Positions 17,175 to 25,232 of a stretch of 40,000 nt of DNA are shown piece by piece. The notes under the pieces were generated by a model. It was not told the origin of the DNA. It saw only the letters and a list, made by a program, of their open reading frames with translations, and ran no database searches. The position numbers were made by a program, and so were the translations under genes. Position 1 is the stretch's first letter. Every line of letters begins with the position of its first letter. This stretch comes from Myxococcota bacterium (GTDB lineage Bacteria > Myxococcota_C > UBA6777): assembly GCA_023150835.1 (NCBI GenBank), contig JAKLKB010000079.1:1-40000 (forward strand), written 5' to 3'.

Positions 17175-18875
17175 TTAACCTACGTGAAAGATCGCGAGCA
17201 ACCACCGAGCGGTTTGGAACAAGCCGATGCCGAGGACGATCGCGAGCAAGCAAAACAAGACCACACCGAGAACGCGATGGTTGTCGAGGTAGCGGCCATA
17301 TTCGTGAGCGCCGCGTTTGAGGAAAGTCGAAGGACAATAGACACAGATGCGGCCTTCGAGGTTGGCTTGCATCTCTTCGATCATCTCGGGGATGCTTTGG
17401 AATCGATCTTCGGGTTTTTTCTGCATACCCTTGCGAAGGAAGAAGCAGATCTCGCGTGGGGTCGGGCCTTGGTGGGCATTCGAGATCTGCTCGGAGTCGA
17501 TCGGCGGTTCCATCACGATGCCCATCAACAGTTCGGTGAGGTGGGTCTTGTGTTCGAGATAATGGCGGAGGTTGACGAATTCATACAACAAGACGCAAAG
17601 GCTGTAGATATCGCTGCGTTCGTCGATCGCATAGCCCATCGCTTGTTCGGGAGACATGTAGGCGGGGGTACCGATCAGTTGGCCTTGTTGGGTTTGAAAG
17701 ACGCGCTCGCCCCATGCGTCGCCAAGTTCGCTTTTGATCCGATCGATCATCTCTTGGGTGCTTTGGGAGACTTGGGGGGTGGGGAATTGGGGCGAGTGAC
17801 GGATCTTTTTGGCGATACCCCAATCCATGACTTGGACTTCGCCGTACTCGCCGATCATGATATTTTCGGGTTTGATATCGCGATGGATGTAGCCGTGTTT
17901 GTGGGCGAAATGGATCGCGTGCAGGATCTCGATAAAGATCTGGATGCGTCGCTCGAAAGAGTAGCGCTTGTGAAAAGCAGGATCGCCTGCCCGCAGTTTT
18001 TCGATCACACCCGAGAGCGTCTCGCCTTGCACGAACTTCATCGTGAAATAGTAGTTGTTGTTGTCGTCGATCCCGACATCATGGATCGGAACGATGTTGG
18101 GATGTTCGAGTTGTCCGACAGTTTGGACTTCTTCGAGAAAGCGCATGATCTGAGAAGCGTTGCGGCGATCTTCTTTGATCCGTTTCATGGCGACCATGCG
18201 GCGGATATCGTTGTCTTTGACCAAGACGACTTCGCCAGCGCCGCCTTCTCCGAGCTTTTTTAACGTCTGATAGCGTTCTTCTTCGAGGTGGACGAGTTCC
18301 ATCGCGCCCGTTGCTGTCGTGTTGATGCGTGGCAGCGAGGTGGTGTTTCTTGATGCGGCAGGTGTATTCGTGATCTTGAGCGGGTTCGCTGCTTGAGGAC
18401 TGGGTGGAGGCGTCGAGGGCCGAATGGATGGAGAAGGTGCGATAAGGGCGGAAGATGGGGTTTGTATGGAAGGCTGGATCTGTGCGGAAGGTTGGGCCTG
18501 TGTGGGAGAGGGCTGATGGGGTGCAAGGGGCGCTGGAGGTGGCATATTGGGGTAAGGTGAGCGCGTGGGCATCGGTGGATGGGGCGGGATCTTGGGAGAG
18601 AGTGGTGGTGGAGAAGGTTGAGGAAAAGAGGAACCTGTGGGGATCGCGAGAGGCGGTGGTTGGGCGGGTAGCCAAGGGGAGATCAGGCCCATTACGGTTT
18701 GATCGCCCATGCCTTCGGCGATTGCGGTTTGATCGCCGAGGTCTTCACTGTCTTGTTCGTTTTCCCAAGCACTTGGGGGATCGTGCGTGGGACTTGTGGA
18801 TGGGGGAGAAAACGCTGAGGGGGGGGCTTGTCGGAGAAGAGGGCGAGGCGGAGAGAGGTGGGGGTACTCTGCCAT
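17175..18875 (-). CDS. Membrane-anchored eukaryotic-like Ser/Thr protein kinase
   Basis: 566 aa. The first ~195 residues are Pro/Ser-rich and carry two GDQT(A/V) motifs (LGDQTAIAEG, MGDQTVMGL) that may be phosphorylation or FHA-docking sites (inference). The kinase domain spans about 200-475: Gly-loop LGEGGAGEVVLV, catalytic Lys in VAMKRIK, HRDIKPENIM (about 328), metal-binding DWG in place of DFG (VMDWGIAK), and activation-segment end GTPAYMSPEQA. There is an insertion of about 40 residues before that segment. A single TM helix (VVLFCLLAIVLGIGLF) lies at the very C-terminus, so the kinase is cytoplasmic with almost no outer part. The start at 18875 is set by GGAGG 6 nt upstream. Substrates unknown. 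Confidence 0.92.
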   Translation of the reverse strand: MAEYPHLSPPRPLLRQAPPSAFSPPSTSPTHDPPSAWENEQDSEDLGDQTAIAEGMGDQTVMGLISPWLPAQPPPLAIPTGSSFPQPSPPPLSPKIPPHPPMPTRSPYPNMPPPAPLAPHQPSPTQAQPSAQIQPSIQTPSSALIAPSPSIRPSTPPPSPQAANPLKITNTPAASRNTTSLPRINTTATGAMELVHLEEERYQTLKKLGEGGAGEVVLVKDNDIRRMVAMKRIKEDRRNASQIMRFLEEVQTVGQLEHPNIVPIHDVGIDDNNNYYFTMKFVQGETLSGVIEKLRAGDPAFHKRYSFERRIQIFIEILHAIHFAHKHGYIHRDIKPENIMIGEYGEVQVMDWGIAKKIRHSPQFPTPQVSQSTQEMIDRIKSELGDAWGERVFQTQQGQLIGTPAYMSPEQAMGYAIDERSDIYSLCVLLYEFVNLRHYLEHKTHLTELLMGIVMEPPIDSEQISNAHQGPTPREICFFLRKGMQKKPEDRFQSIPEMIEEMQANLEGRICVYCPSTFLKRGAHEYGRYLDNHRVLGVVLFCLLAIVLGIGLFQTARWLLAIFHVG

Positions 18876-19045
18876 CTGGAACCTCCAAAAAAAGAAAAAA
18901 GGAGAAAGCTGATCCATGCGGTGTGGTCGATGAGGAGGGTTCCATCCCACCTCAAAAAGGATGCAAGCAAACAGGATATCAAAAGTGTGAACAAAAGCGG
19001 TGCGGTAGAAACCTAAAGAGGATAAGGAGGCAGGGACCGTATCGC

Positions 19046-19074
19046 AAGAGGCCATGCAAAAGCAGCGGCCTCTT
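19046..19074. terminator. Strong inverted repeat between the 24-Cys gene and the kinase gene
   Basis: AAGAGGCC (19046-19053) pairs perfectly with GGCCTCTT (19067-19074), with an inner TGC/GCA pair around an AAAA loop. It lies about 50 bp beyond the stop of the minus-strand 24-Cys gene and 170 bp before the kinase start. No T-run follows on the minus strand, so it is either a non-canonical terminator, an attenuator or an RNA-stability element. Confidence 0.4.
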
Positions 19075-19121
19075 CTCATACGAGATACGCAGCGTGTGTG
19101 AGCGAAAAAGGTCGGGGGGAG

Positions 19122-19847
19122 TTATTTTTTGGCGCAGTTGTCTTTGGCGGCTTTGGTGCAGCGTTGATAGAGGGCGGTGTTGTTGCGTGCGCAGGTGCGG
19201 TATTCGTCGGCAGCACGGTGATAACAAGCGCTTTGTTGATCCCAGATCTCGTTTTGGCAGCGCATGGTTTGAAGGGCGCGATCACGGGTGCAGTTGTAGT
19301 AGGTTTTGTAAGATTTGAGGGTGAAGTGGTTTTTGCACTTGCGTTCTTGGGCGGAAGCGTTGCGTTGGCATCGGATAAAGGCATCTTCCGATTTTTGAGT
19401 GCAGAGGACTTGTTGTTCTTCACAGCCTTCGACGCAGGGGCGGACACCTTCGAGGGTGCAAACCCGACAGTTTCGCATGCAGTTTTGCTTGCAAGCGTTG
19501 ATGGCTTGAGCGCATCGCGGATCTTCGTTGGGTTTGACGCAGGCGGCGAGAGCGTCGGTCTTTTTTTGTTGACAAGCGGCGGTTTGGAGGGGAGTAAGTT
19601 TTTGGCGTTCGCAGAGGGTGGCTTTTTTCTGTTCAGCGCAGCGTTCGTTGGCTTGTTTGCGCTCGGCTTTACAACGCGGGTTGGAGGCGCTGTAGGCGTC
19701 TTTGCAGGTTTTTTTTTGCTGTGTGAATTGGGCTTTGCAGGCTTGGATAGCTTCTGCATAACAAGAACTGGTTTTGGCGGCGTGGAGGGTGTGGGGCATG
19801 GACAAAAAGGCGAAGGCAAGGCAGATCGGGAAAAGAGAGAGGCGCAT
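19122..19847 (-). CDS. Secreted protein with 24 cysteines
   Basis: 241 aa. Signal peptide about 1-23 (LSLFPICLAFAFLSMPHTLHA), then a charged, helix-prone, Lys/Gln/Arg/Ala-rich mature protein with 24 cysteines, an even number. They are spaced mostly 5-13 residues apart (for example CYAEAIQACKAQFTQQKKTC). The centre has a dense patch CKQNCMRNCRVC. No CxxCH haem motif, zinc ribbon or known toxin scaffold is evident. The pattern suggests helical hairpins stapled by disulfides, as in twin-CxnC proteins, but that is inference. AGGAGA lies 7 nt before the ATG. It is upstream of the Ser/Thr kinase on the same strand and divergent from the LRR gene. I do not recognise the family. Confidence 0.85.
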   Translation of the reverse strand: MRLSLFPICLAFAFLSMPHTLHAAKTSSCYAEAIQACKAQFTQQKKTCKDAYSASNPRCKAERKQANERCAEQKKATLCERQKLTPLQTAACQQKKTDALAACVKPNEDPRCAQAINACKQNCMRNCRVCTLEGVRPCVEGCEEQQVLCTQKSEDAFIRCQRNASAQERKCKNHFTLKSYKTYYNCTRDRALQTMRCQNEIWDQQSACYHRAADEYRTCARNNTALYQRCTKAAKDNCAKK

Positions 19848-20056
19848 GGGTTGATCTCCTGTTTGGTGTGGTGAGAGGCAAGGATGTGCGAACCTTGCGG
19901 CTGTGTATCATGTTGCACCGTAAAGTGATCCACCGCGAAGTGGTGAGAGGCAAGGGTGTGCGAGCCTTGCGAGGGTGGAGCAAACACAGACATGGCTACA
20001 TACCGGCAGCATAGCCTGTGCGTCTGCAAACACGCAAGAGTCGGAGGAGTGCGGTG

Positions 20057-21298
20057 ATGGAGCGATGGGATCGGTTGTATCCGTGGAAACGCTGGTCGCA
20101 GGCGGAGAAAGACGCGGCAGGAGGCGGTGGGTACTGGGATCTCTCGGGAAGTGTGGGGGTGGAAGAGGGCTTGCGCGTGTTGGAGGCGCGTGGTGGGGTG
20201 GTCGGTTTGGATCTTTCGTGGTATCGGGGAGATACGACGCTGCTCGAATCGTTGCTTGAGGATGGATGGGAGGGGTTGTGTTGTTTGCGCCTGCGGGGAT
20301 GGCGGATGGACGACGGTGTCAAAGGCGTGTTGCGTCGGCTGAAAAGATTGCGGATGTTGGATCTTTCACAGACGCGGTGGGGCGGGGACTTTCGCCCGTT
20401 GGCGGGAGCTTGTGTGGAAGAGATGGAGTTGGCGTGGGCTTCGATGTATCCGGGAGGATTGCAGGGGGTAGAAGGGTTGCCGCGATTGAAGCGTTTGGGA
20501 TTGCGTGGCAACAAGCTGACGGGGGCCGCGTTGCATCCGCTCGAAGGGAGCGCGGGGTTGGAGTCGTTGGATATCTCGTACAATCCGCTGCGGGACGATG
20601 CGGTGGTGATCTTGTCGAAGCTGGTGGGGTTACGAAAGCTGTGGGCTTCGGCGACGGAGATCCGTTTGGAAGGTTGGGAACAGGCGATGGGATGGCCGTT
20701 GTTGGAAGTGCTGCATCTCGATCAGCACCGTGTGGGCGGAGAGTCGGTGGCTTGGGTGACAAAGTGTCCGAACCTGCAAGAGTTAAGCTGGCAAGCCACA
20801 GAGGTGGGGGATCGGGAGTTGCGTTGGTTGTGCGGTTTGCGGCGGTTAGAGCGTTTGTATCTTTCGGATACACGGGCAACAACGGAAGGGATGCGCTCCG
20901 TCTCGTTGTTGTCGGGATTAAAGGAGTTGACGTTGGCGCGAACGGCTTGTGACGATCTCGCGTTGTGGCTTTTGAGCGGATTGACGGGTTTGACGCATCT
21001 GTCTTTGCAGGGGACGATCATCCGTTCGGAAGGGTTGCGTCATCTGGCGTTGTTGCATCGCCTCCAAGAGTTGCGTTTGGGGCAGACGGCGGTGGATGAT
21101 ACAGCGATCCCGTGGTTGCGACGTTTACAATGGCTGCGCTTTTTGGAGATGGAAGACACAGAGTTGACCGAAGAAGGGCTGATCGGCTTGATCTCGATGC
21201 CTCGTTTGGAAAAGCTCGCTTTGCTCGGCACTTCGATCAGCGAAGAGGCCCGTCAACGCTTTCGGATCGCTTCGCCGCATTGTGCGTTGTTGTCGTGA
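20057..21298 (+). CDS. Leucine-rich-repeat protein, probably cytoplasmic
   Basis: 413 aa, no signal peptide or membrane segment. GGAGGAG lies 7-9 nt before the ATG. The N-terminus is Trp-rich (MERWDRLYPWKRWSQAEKD). From about residue 60 to the end it is made of leucine-rich repeats of about 23-24 residues with the pattern LxxLxLxxTxxxxxGLxxL (for example LKELTLARTACDDLALWLLS and LQELRLGQTAVDDTAIPWL). This resembles the GALA/ribonuclease-inhibitor style of bacterial LRR. Such proteins usually bind other proteins; the partner is unknown. The upstream neighbour is the divergent 24-Cys gene and the downstream neighbour is a convergent Ser/Thr kinase. The final base of the TGA stop is also the first base of a family M end. 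Confidence 0.88.
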   Translation: MERWDRLYPWKRWSQAEKDAAGGGGYWDLSGSVGVEEGLRVLEARGGVVGLDLSWYRGDTTLLESLLEDGWEGLCCLRLRGWRMDDGVKGVLRRLKRLRMLDLSQTRWGGDFRPLAGACVEEMELAWASMYPGGLQGVEGLPRLKRLGLRGNKLTGAALHPLEGSAGLESLDISYNPLRDDAVVILSKLVGLRKLWASATEIRLEGWEQAMGWPLLEVLHLDQHRVGGESVAWVTKCPNLQELSWQATEVGDRELRWLCGLRRLERLYLSDTRATTEGMRSVSLLSGLKELTLARTACDDLALWLLSGLTGLTHLSLQGTIIRSEGLRHLALLHRLQELRLGQTAVDDTAIPWLRRLQWLRFLEMEDTELTEEGLIGLISMPRLEKLALLGTSISEEARQRFRIASPHCALLS

Positions 21299-21637
21299 TA
21301 CGATCATCCGAGAGAAGTGCGATCGAAAGGTAGGTGCGATCCGCTGTAGACGCCCTGTTGTTGGGCAGCCACAGGGGGCTGCATCGGTTGTGCATTGTTG
21401 CGGTAATGGATATTTCGGTAGACGCCCTGTGGTTGGGCAGCCACAGGGGGCTGCATCAGTTGTGCATTGTTGCGGTAATGGATATTTCGGTAGACGCCCT
21501 GTGGTTGGGCAGCCACAGGGGGCTGCATCAGTTGTGCATTGTTGCGGTAATGGATATTTTGGTAGACGCCCTGTGGTTGGGCAGCCACAGGGGGCTGCCC
21601 CTACATCTTCCGCTTGCACGATGGGCGGATTTCGTAT
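21298..21637 (-). repeat. Family M element with core amplified as a 72-bp tandem array
   Basis: Starts ATACGATCATCCGAG at the LRR stop codon and ends GGGCGGATTTCGTAT. The core is repeated at 21346, 21418, 21490 and 21562, an exact 72-bp period. Each unit opens GTAGACGCCCTG, carries the GGGCAGCC/GGGCTGC arm and ends GTAATGGATATTT. Units differ by one to three bases. The period is a multiple of three and lacks stops in one frame, which makes a false repeat protein. Confidence 0.9.
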
Positions 21638-21700
21638 GAGGTCTGGGGTGTTGTCGCTGTGCGTTGCGGTGTGTTGTTGCGGGGGTGCGTTGTTGTCGTG

Positions 21701-21815
21701 ATACGAAATCCGAGTCACGTGTACACGAAGGGTTGTGCGTAGACGCCCTATGGTTGGGCAGCCACGCCTTGCTGCCGCCTACGTTTTGCGATCACACGAT
21801 GGGCGGATTTCGTAT
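21701..21815 (-). repeat. Family M element, complete copy with perfect terminal repeats
   Basis: 115 bp from ATACGAAATCCG to its exact complement CGGATTTCGTAT, with the GACGCCC and GGGCAGCC arms inside. Its left flank GTGCGTTGTTGTCGTG repeats the last 16 bases of the LRR gene before its own element. It ends 16 bp from the stop of the minus-strand kinase gene. Confidence 0.88.
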
Positions 21816-21831
21816 GAGATCTCGGTGGGGC

Positions 21832-23901
21832 CTAGCGACGGAGACAATAGGTGGGATCAAGGGGGGGTTCGTTTTCTTGTTCGCGTTCTTGTTCGCGTAG
21901 GCGGAGATGGATAGTGGTGAGGGCGGATGGAAGGGAAACTTGGCAGGAATGAAAGCCTGTTTGATCGAGGATGATCATGGTGGCAAGGGCGGGGATACAG
22001 ACACCGCCCTTGTGCATCTGCGGGGTGGCGTGTGGGCGGAGGTGGAGGCTGAGGGTCTTGGGGCGAAAAGGCGTGATCCGCACAAAGCGCATGGTGGAAG
22101 GACACAGCGAAGGCGTTGCGGTCTGGGGTGGCTGGAGCGAAGGCGTGGGTTGAAGGGTCGGTCGATGGTGTGCAGGGCGTGGTGTGCTGAGAAGGCGAGC
22201 CTCGGGAGACGGACGGCGGGAGCGGGCTTTGCGTCTTGCGCGTTTGCGAGGCGTCGCAGCGATATCGCGAACGGACGATGGATCGGGGCGTTGGGTGGTT
22301 CCCGATGCACTGTTTGGATCGGGTGGTTTGGATGGATGAGAAGGGGCCGATGGGTCGGGTGGTTTGGATGGATGAGAAGGGGCCGATGGGTCGGGTGGTT
22401 TGGATGGATGAGAAGGGGTCGATGGATCGGGTGGTTTGGGTCGGAGCAGTCCATGAGAAGAGGTGGGATGAAAGAGGGCGGAGAGATGGGTGCGGAGGAA
22501 GAGGGCGGAGAGTCCGCCAAAGACAAAGAGGGCAAGCAGCAGCAAGAATGGAGCGGCTCGGCGGAGAGGGGGTTTGCGTTGGGTTGGGCGGTTTTCGCCG
22601 AGGAAAGTGTGTTCATCAAAGGGGGTGGGGAGTGGGGAGGGTTCGGTTTTTTTGAAGTCAAGGGCGTCTAGATCGGTGGCGGCGAGGGTGGCGGCATAAG
22701 CGAGGGGAGGGGCTTGGTGAGTGGAAAGGATATCGCTTTGAGAGAGGGATTGGGCGGAGGATTCGAGGGTGGTGGGGGAAGGTCGGAAAGCGTCGGCGAC
22801 AAGGGTGGGTGTGTTGTCGATGGCTTGTTCTTGGGGACGGGTGAGGGCATAGGACGGTCCATCGGGTTCTGCGAGAGGTTTGGAGGCAAAGGTGGGAGGG
22901 GGAGCCTCGCCTTGATAAAAAGGAGCGATGGCATTCCAGAAGGCTTCGGCGGAGCGGTAGCGTTTGTGGGGGTTGCGGTGCAGGGCTTTTTGAAAGATCG
23001 CATCGAGGGCATGGGGGAGATGGAGGTGGGGGTAGGCTTGGGAGGGCGGGGGCATGGTTTCGTATTCGAGCCGCATCTGGAGGATCTGAACCAAGGTGAT
23101 CTCGCGGCGTTTTTGGGGAGGGATCAGCGGGAGTTCGCCAGTGAGCATCTCGTGAAGTAGGATCGCCATCGCGTACAGGTCGGTGTGTGGGCCGATCTGT
23201 TGGTTGGTGGCTTGTTCGGGGGCGATGTAAAAGGGCGTGCCAAGGATGCCTTTGGTCGAGATCTCAAGGGAGCCTGATCGGAGCGTTTCGCTGAGCAGGG
23301 GCTTGGCGATACCGAAGTCGATGATCTTCACGAAATTATCGCGCCCGCGCAGGGAGATCAGCATCACATTGTCGGGCTTGAGGTCGCGATGGACGATCCC
23401 TTCGTTGTGGGCGGACTGCATGGCATCGCAGATCTGTCCGAAGACTTCGAGGCTCCAATCAAAAGGCAGAGCCGCGTTGGTTTGGCGTAAGAAGTGTGTG
23501 AGCGGCAATCCACGCAGGTATTCCATGACGTAGAAATAACCGAGATCTGGAACTTCGCCAAAGTCATCAAACACACGGACGATATGGGGGTTGTGTTGAG
23601 AAAGGATCGACGTAAGCTGAACTTCGCGAAGGAAGCGTGGTTTCATCCCGGGTTTGTCGATCAGATCAGGCTTGAGTACCTTGATCACACGGTCGGGATC
23701 GCGTTTGATCAGGGTGTGTTGTGCGCGATAGACGGTCCCGAAACCTCCTTTTCCCAACACGTCGATCAGTCGGTATTTTCCAGCGATCTCAAGGAGCGGA
23801 AAGTGGCAGTGGATGCAAAAGCGCAGCGGTCGGCTTGGATCGTGATAGGGAGCGAGATTCATCTCGCAATGAGGGCAAACAGCAAGGGGAGTGTTCGTCA
23901 T
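21832..23901 (-). CDS. Eukaryotic-like Ser/Thr kinase with N-terminal zinc ribbon and outer proline-rich domain
   Basis: 689 aa. Residues 9-32 form a CPHC...CIHC zinc ribbon. The kinase domain starts directly after it: LGKGGFGTVYRA (about 49-60), RVIKVLKPD, HRDLKPDNVM (about 168), IDFGIAKP (about 195), GTPFYIAPEQATN. A low-complexity region and a TM helix (FLLLLALFVFGGLSALFL, about 452-470) follow. Outside the membrane is a Pro-rich segment with three to four 12-residue repeats DPSAPSHPSKPP (36-bp DNA units) and then a basic stretch. A C-terminal domain of ~110 residues contains MRFVRITPFRPKTLSLHLRP and ends in ITIHLRLRE-like strands. ATG 23901 fits the zinc-ribbon start but has only a weak ribosome site; ATG 23940 is possible. 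Divergent from the two-TM module at 24102. Confidence 0.92.
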   Translation of the reverse strand: MTNTPLAVCPHCEMNLAPYHDPSRPLRFCIHCHFPLLEIAGKYRLIDVLGKGGFGTVYRAQHTLIKRDPDRVIKVLKPDLIDKPGMKPRFLREVQLTSILSQHNPHIVRVFDDFGEVPDLGYFYVMEYLRGLPLTHFLRQTNAALPFDWSLEVFGQICDAMQSAHNEGIVHRDLKPDNVMLISLRGRDNFVKIIDFGIAKPLLSETLRSGSLEISTKGILGTPFYIAPEQATNQQIGPHTDLYAMAILLHEMLTGELPLIPPQKRREITLVQILQMRLEYETMPPPSQAYPHLHLPHALDAIFQKALHRNPHKRYRSAEAFWNAIAPFYQGEAPPPTFASKPLAEPDGPSYALTRPQEQAIDNTPTLVADAFRPSPTTLESSAQSLSQSDILSTHQAPPLAYAATLAATDLDALDFKKTEPSPLPTPFDEHTFLGENRPTQRKPPLRRAAPFLLLLALFVFGGLSALFLRTHLSALFHPTSSHGLLRPKPPDPSTPSHPSKPPDPSAPSHPSKPPDPSAPSHPSKPPDPNSASGTTQRPDPSSVRDIAATPRKRARRKARSRRPSPEARLLSTPRPAHHRPTLQPTPSLQPPQTATPSLCPSTMRFVRITPFRPKTLSLHLRPHATPQMHKGGVCIPALATMIILDQTGFHSCQVSLPSALTTIHLRLREQEREQENEPPLDPTYCLRR

Positions 23902-24101
23902 CGGCGTGGTGAGCCTCGCGGTGAACGCATGGTGGTGCATGCAGGGCAGTGTGGGTTGCGGGCATGGCCTTGGTTATTTCGTTCCGATGCGACCGCGCTG
24001 TCAAGAGCGCGTCCGTCTTGTGGGCCGTCCTATCGCTCTCATCCCACTCTTCGACAAGATGTGGGCGCATGGTCTTTGCCCATAAATCGTAGGAGATCGC
24101 G

Positions 24102-25232
24102 TTGAAAGGCACATCAAAGAACAGACAGCACTTGTTGTTTCAAAGAGGCGGGCGATGGCGGGGATGGAACCGTCGAGCGATGGGATGGTGTTGGGGCGTT
24201 TTCTGGGGCCTCTGGATCGGTGTTTTACACGCACAGGCCGCCAAGGACGCCAACTCATGCTCGGACAGGATGAAGCGCGGTGCATGGAAAGAAGCAGCGG
24301 CTTGTTTTTCGGCTCTTGTTGAAGCCATCCCAAAAAACAACACAGACCCTTTTTTACGCAGACAGAAAGCGCTTTATCTGCAATACGCCGCTCGCTCTTA
24401 TGCTGCTTACGCCAAGATGCAAGAAGGTATCCCACAGCGCGCTTATTATTATGAACTTGCGGCAGCGCAGCTTCACCGCTACCTCGATGAGAAGCTGTGC
24501 GACAAACTCTATCAATGCCGCGATGCGCGGGGGCTGCTCCAAGAAAACGAATCCAAGATCGGGTATGCCACGCTGGTGTTTGCAGGGGGCGAACAGCCCG
24601 TTCGTGTCGAGATATCGGGGTTTGAAACCAAGATCACGTTGGTGGTTGAAAAGCAAGCCAGCCAACGCTTGCGCCCGGGCTCTTATCTGTTGCAGATCGC
24701 CGAAACGGCCCAAGCACCGAGCCAAAAGAACCTTGTCTTGTCCCCCGGGCAAACCCAACTCGTCCAATTCGGTCGCGTGGCCGTCGCCGAGCGCAAGCCC
24801 CCCGTCCTTCCGACACCTCCAACCAACACAAGTCCTCCCACAGGAGCTTATGTCTTGATGGCGGTGGGCGGTGGATTGGTCTTGATCGGGGTTGGGATGG
24901 GCATCGGAAGCATCGTTCGCGGAGGACAGTTGGCTCCTTTGATCGAAGCCGAACATGTCAAACTCAACCGCCGAGAAATCGACCCCTTCAACCCCACAGT
25001 AATCCGTCGTGTCGATGCTCTGGTCGATGAACACGATGCGATGGAGGTGATCAACCTTGTGGGTTGGATCGGGGCAGGTGTTGGCGGAGCGTTATTGCTG
25101 GGGGGGGTGATCTGGTTCTTGGTCCATCCCAAGGCTCCCGCAGCCGCCAAGACCGCTTCCACAAGCTCTCATGGGGCTGCCGCAAAAACTGTGATCTTGT
25201 GGCGCTCGTCGTTCGAAGGGAGGCCATTTTGA
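24102..25232 (+). CDS. Exported helical protein with two C-terminal membrane segments (module copy 2)
   Basis: 376 aa from a TTG start with GGAG 6 nt upstream. ATG 24180 would begin directly at the signal peptide (GWCWGVFWGLWIGVLHAQA) but has no clear ribosome site. The mature part has a helical, TPR-like region (KRGAWKEAAACFSALVEAIP, KALYLQYAARSYAAYAK). A beta-rich PEGA-like segment follows (VRVEISGFETKITLVV, LRPGSYLLQIAET, KNLVLSPGQTQLVQF), then a Pro/Thr linker. Two hydrophobic helices (AYVLMAVGGGLVLIGVGMGI and IGAGVGGALLLGGVIWFLV) are separated by about 55 polar residues. The layout and the downstream partner match the pair at 7126-8464. Its stop overlaps the next start. Function unknown; probably in the periplasm or envelope. 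Confidence 0.85.
   Translation: MKGTSKNRQHLLFQRGGRWRGWNRRAMGWCWGVFWGLWIGVLHAQAAKDANSCSDRMKRGAWKEAAACFSALVEAIPKNNTDPFLRRQKALYLQYAARSYAAYAKMQEGIPQRAYYYELAAAQLHRYLDEKLCDKLYQCRDARGLLQENESKIGYATLVFAGGEQPVRVEISGFETKITLVVEKQASQRLRPGSYLLQIAETAQAPSQKNLVLSPGQTQLVQFGRVAVAERKPPVLPTPPTNTSPPTGAYVLMAVGGGLVLIGVGMGIGSIVRGGQLAPLIEAEHVKLNRREIDPFNPTVIRRVDALVDEHDAMEVINLVGWIGAGVGGALLLGGVIWFLVHPKAPAAAKTASTSSHGAAAKTVILWRSSFEGRPF

Noticed and set aside
16914-18263. 449-codon plus-strand frame opposite the first kinase
   Set aside because: Antisense of a kinase with complete catalytic motifs.
21282-21701. Repeat-protein frame (VDALWLGSHRGL units)
   Set aside because: Produced by the 72-bp period of a family M array being a multiple of three; no start signal and no conserved fold.
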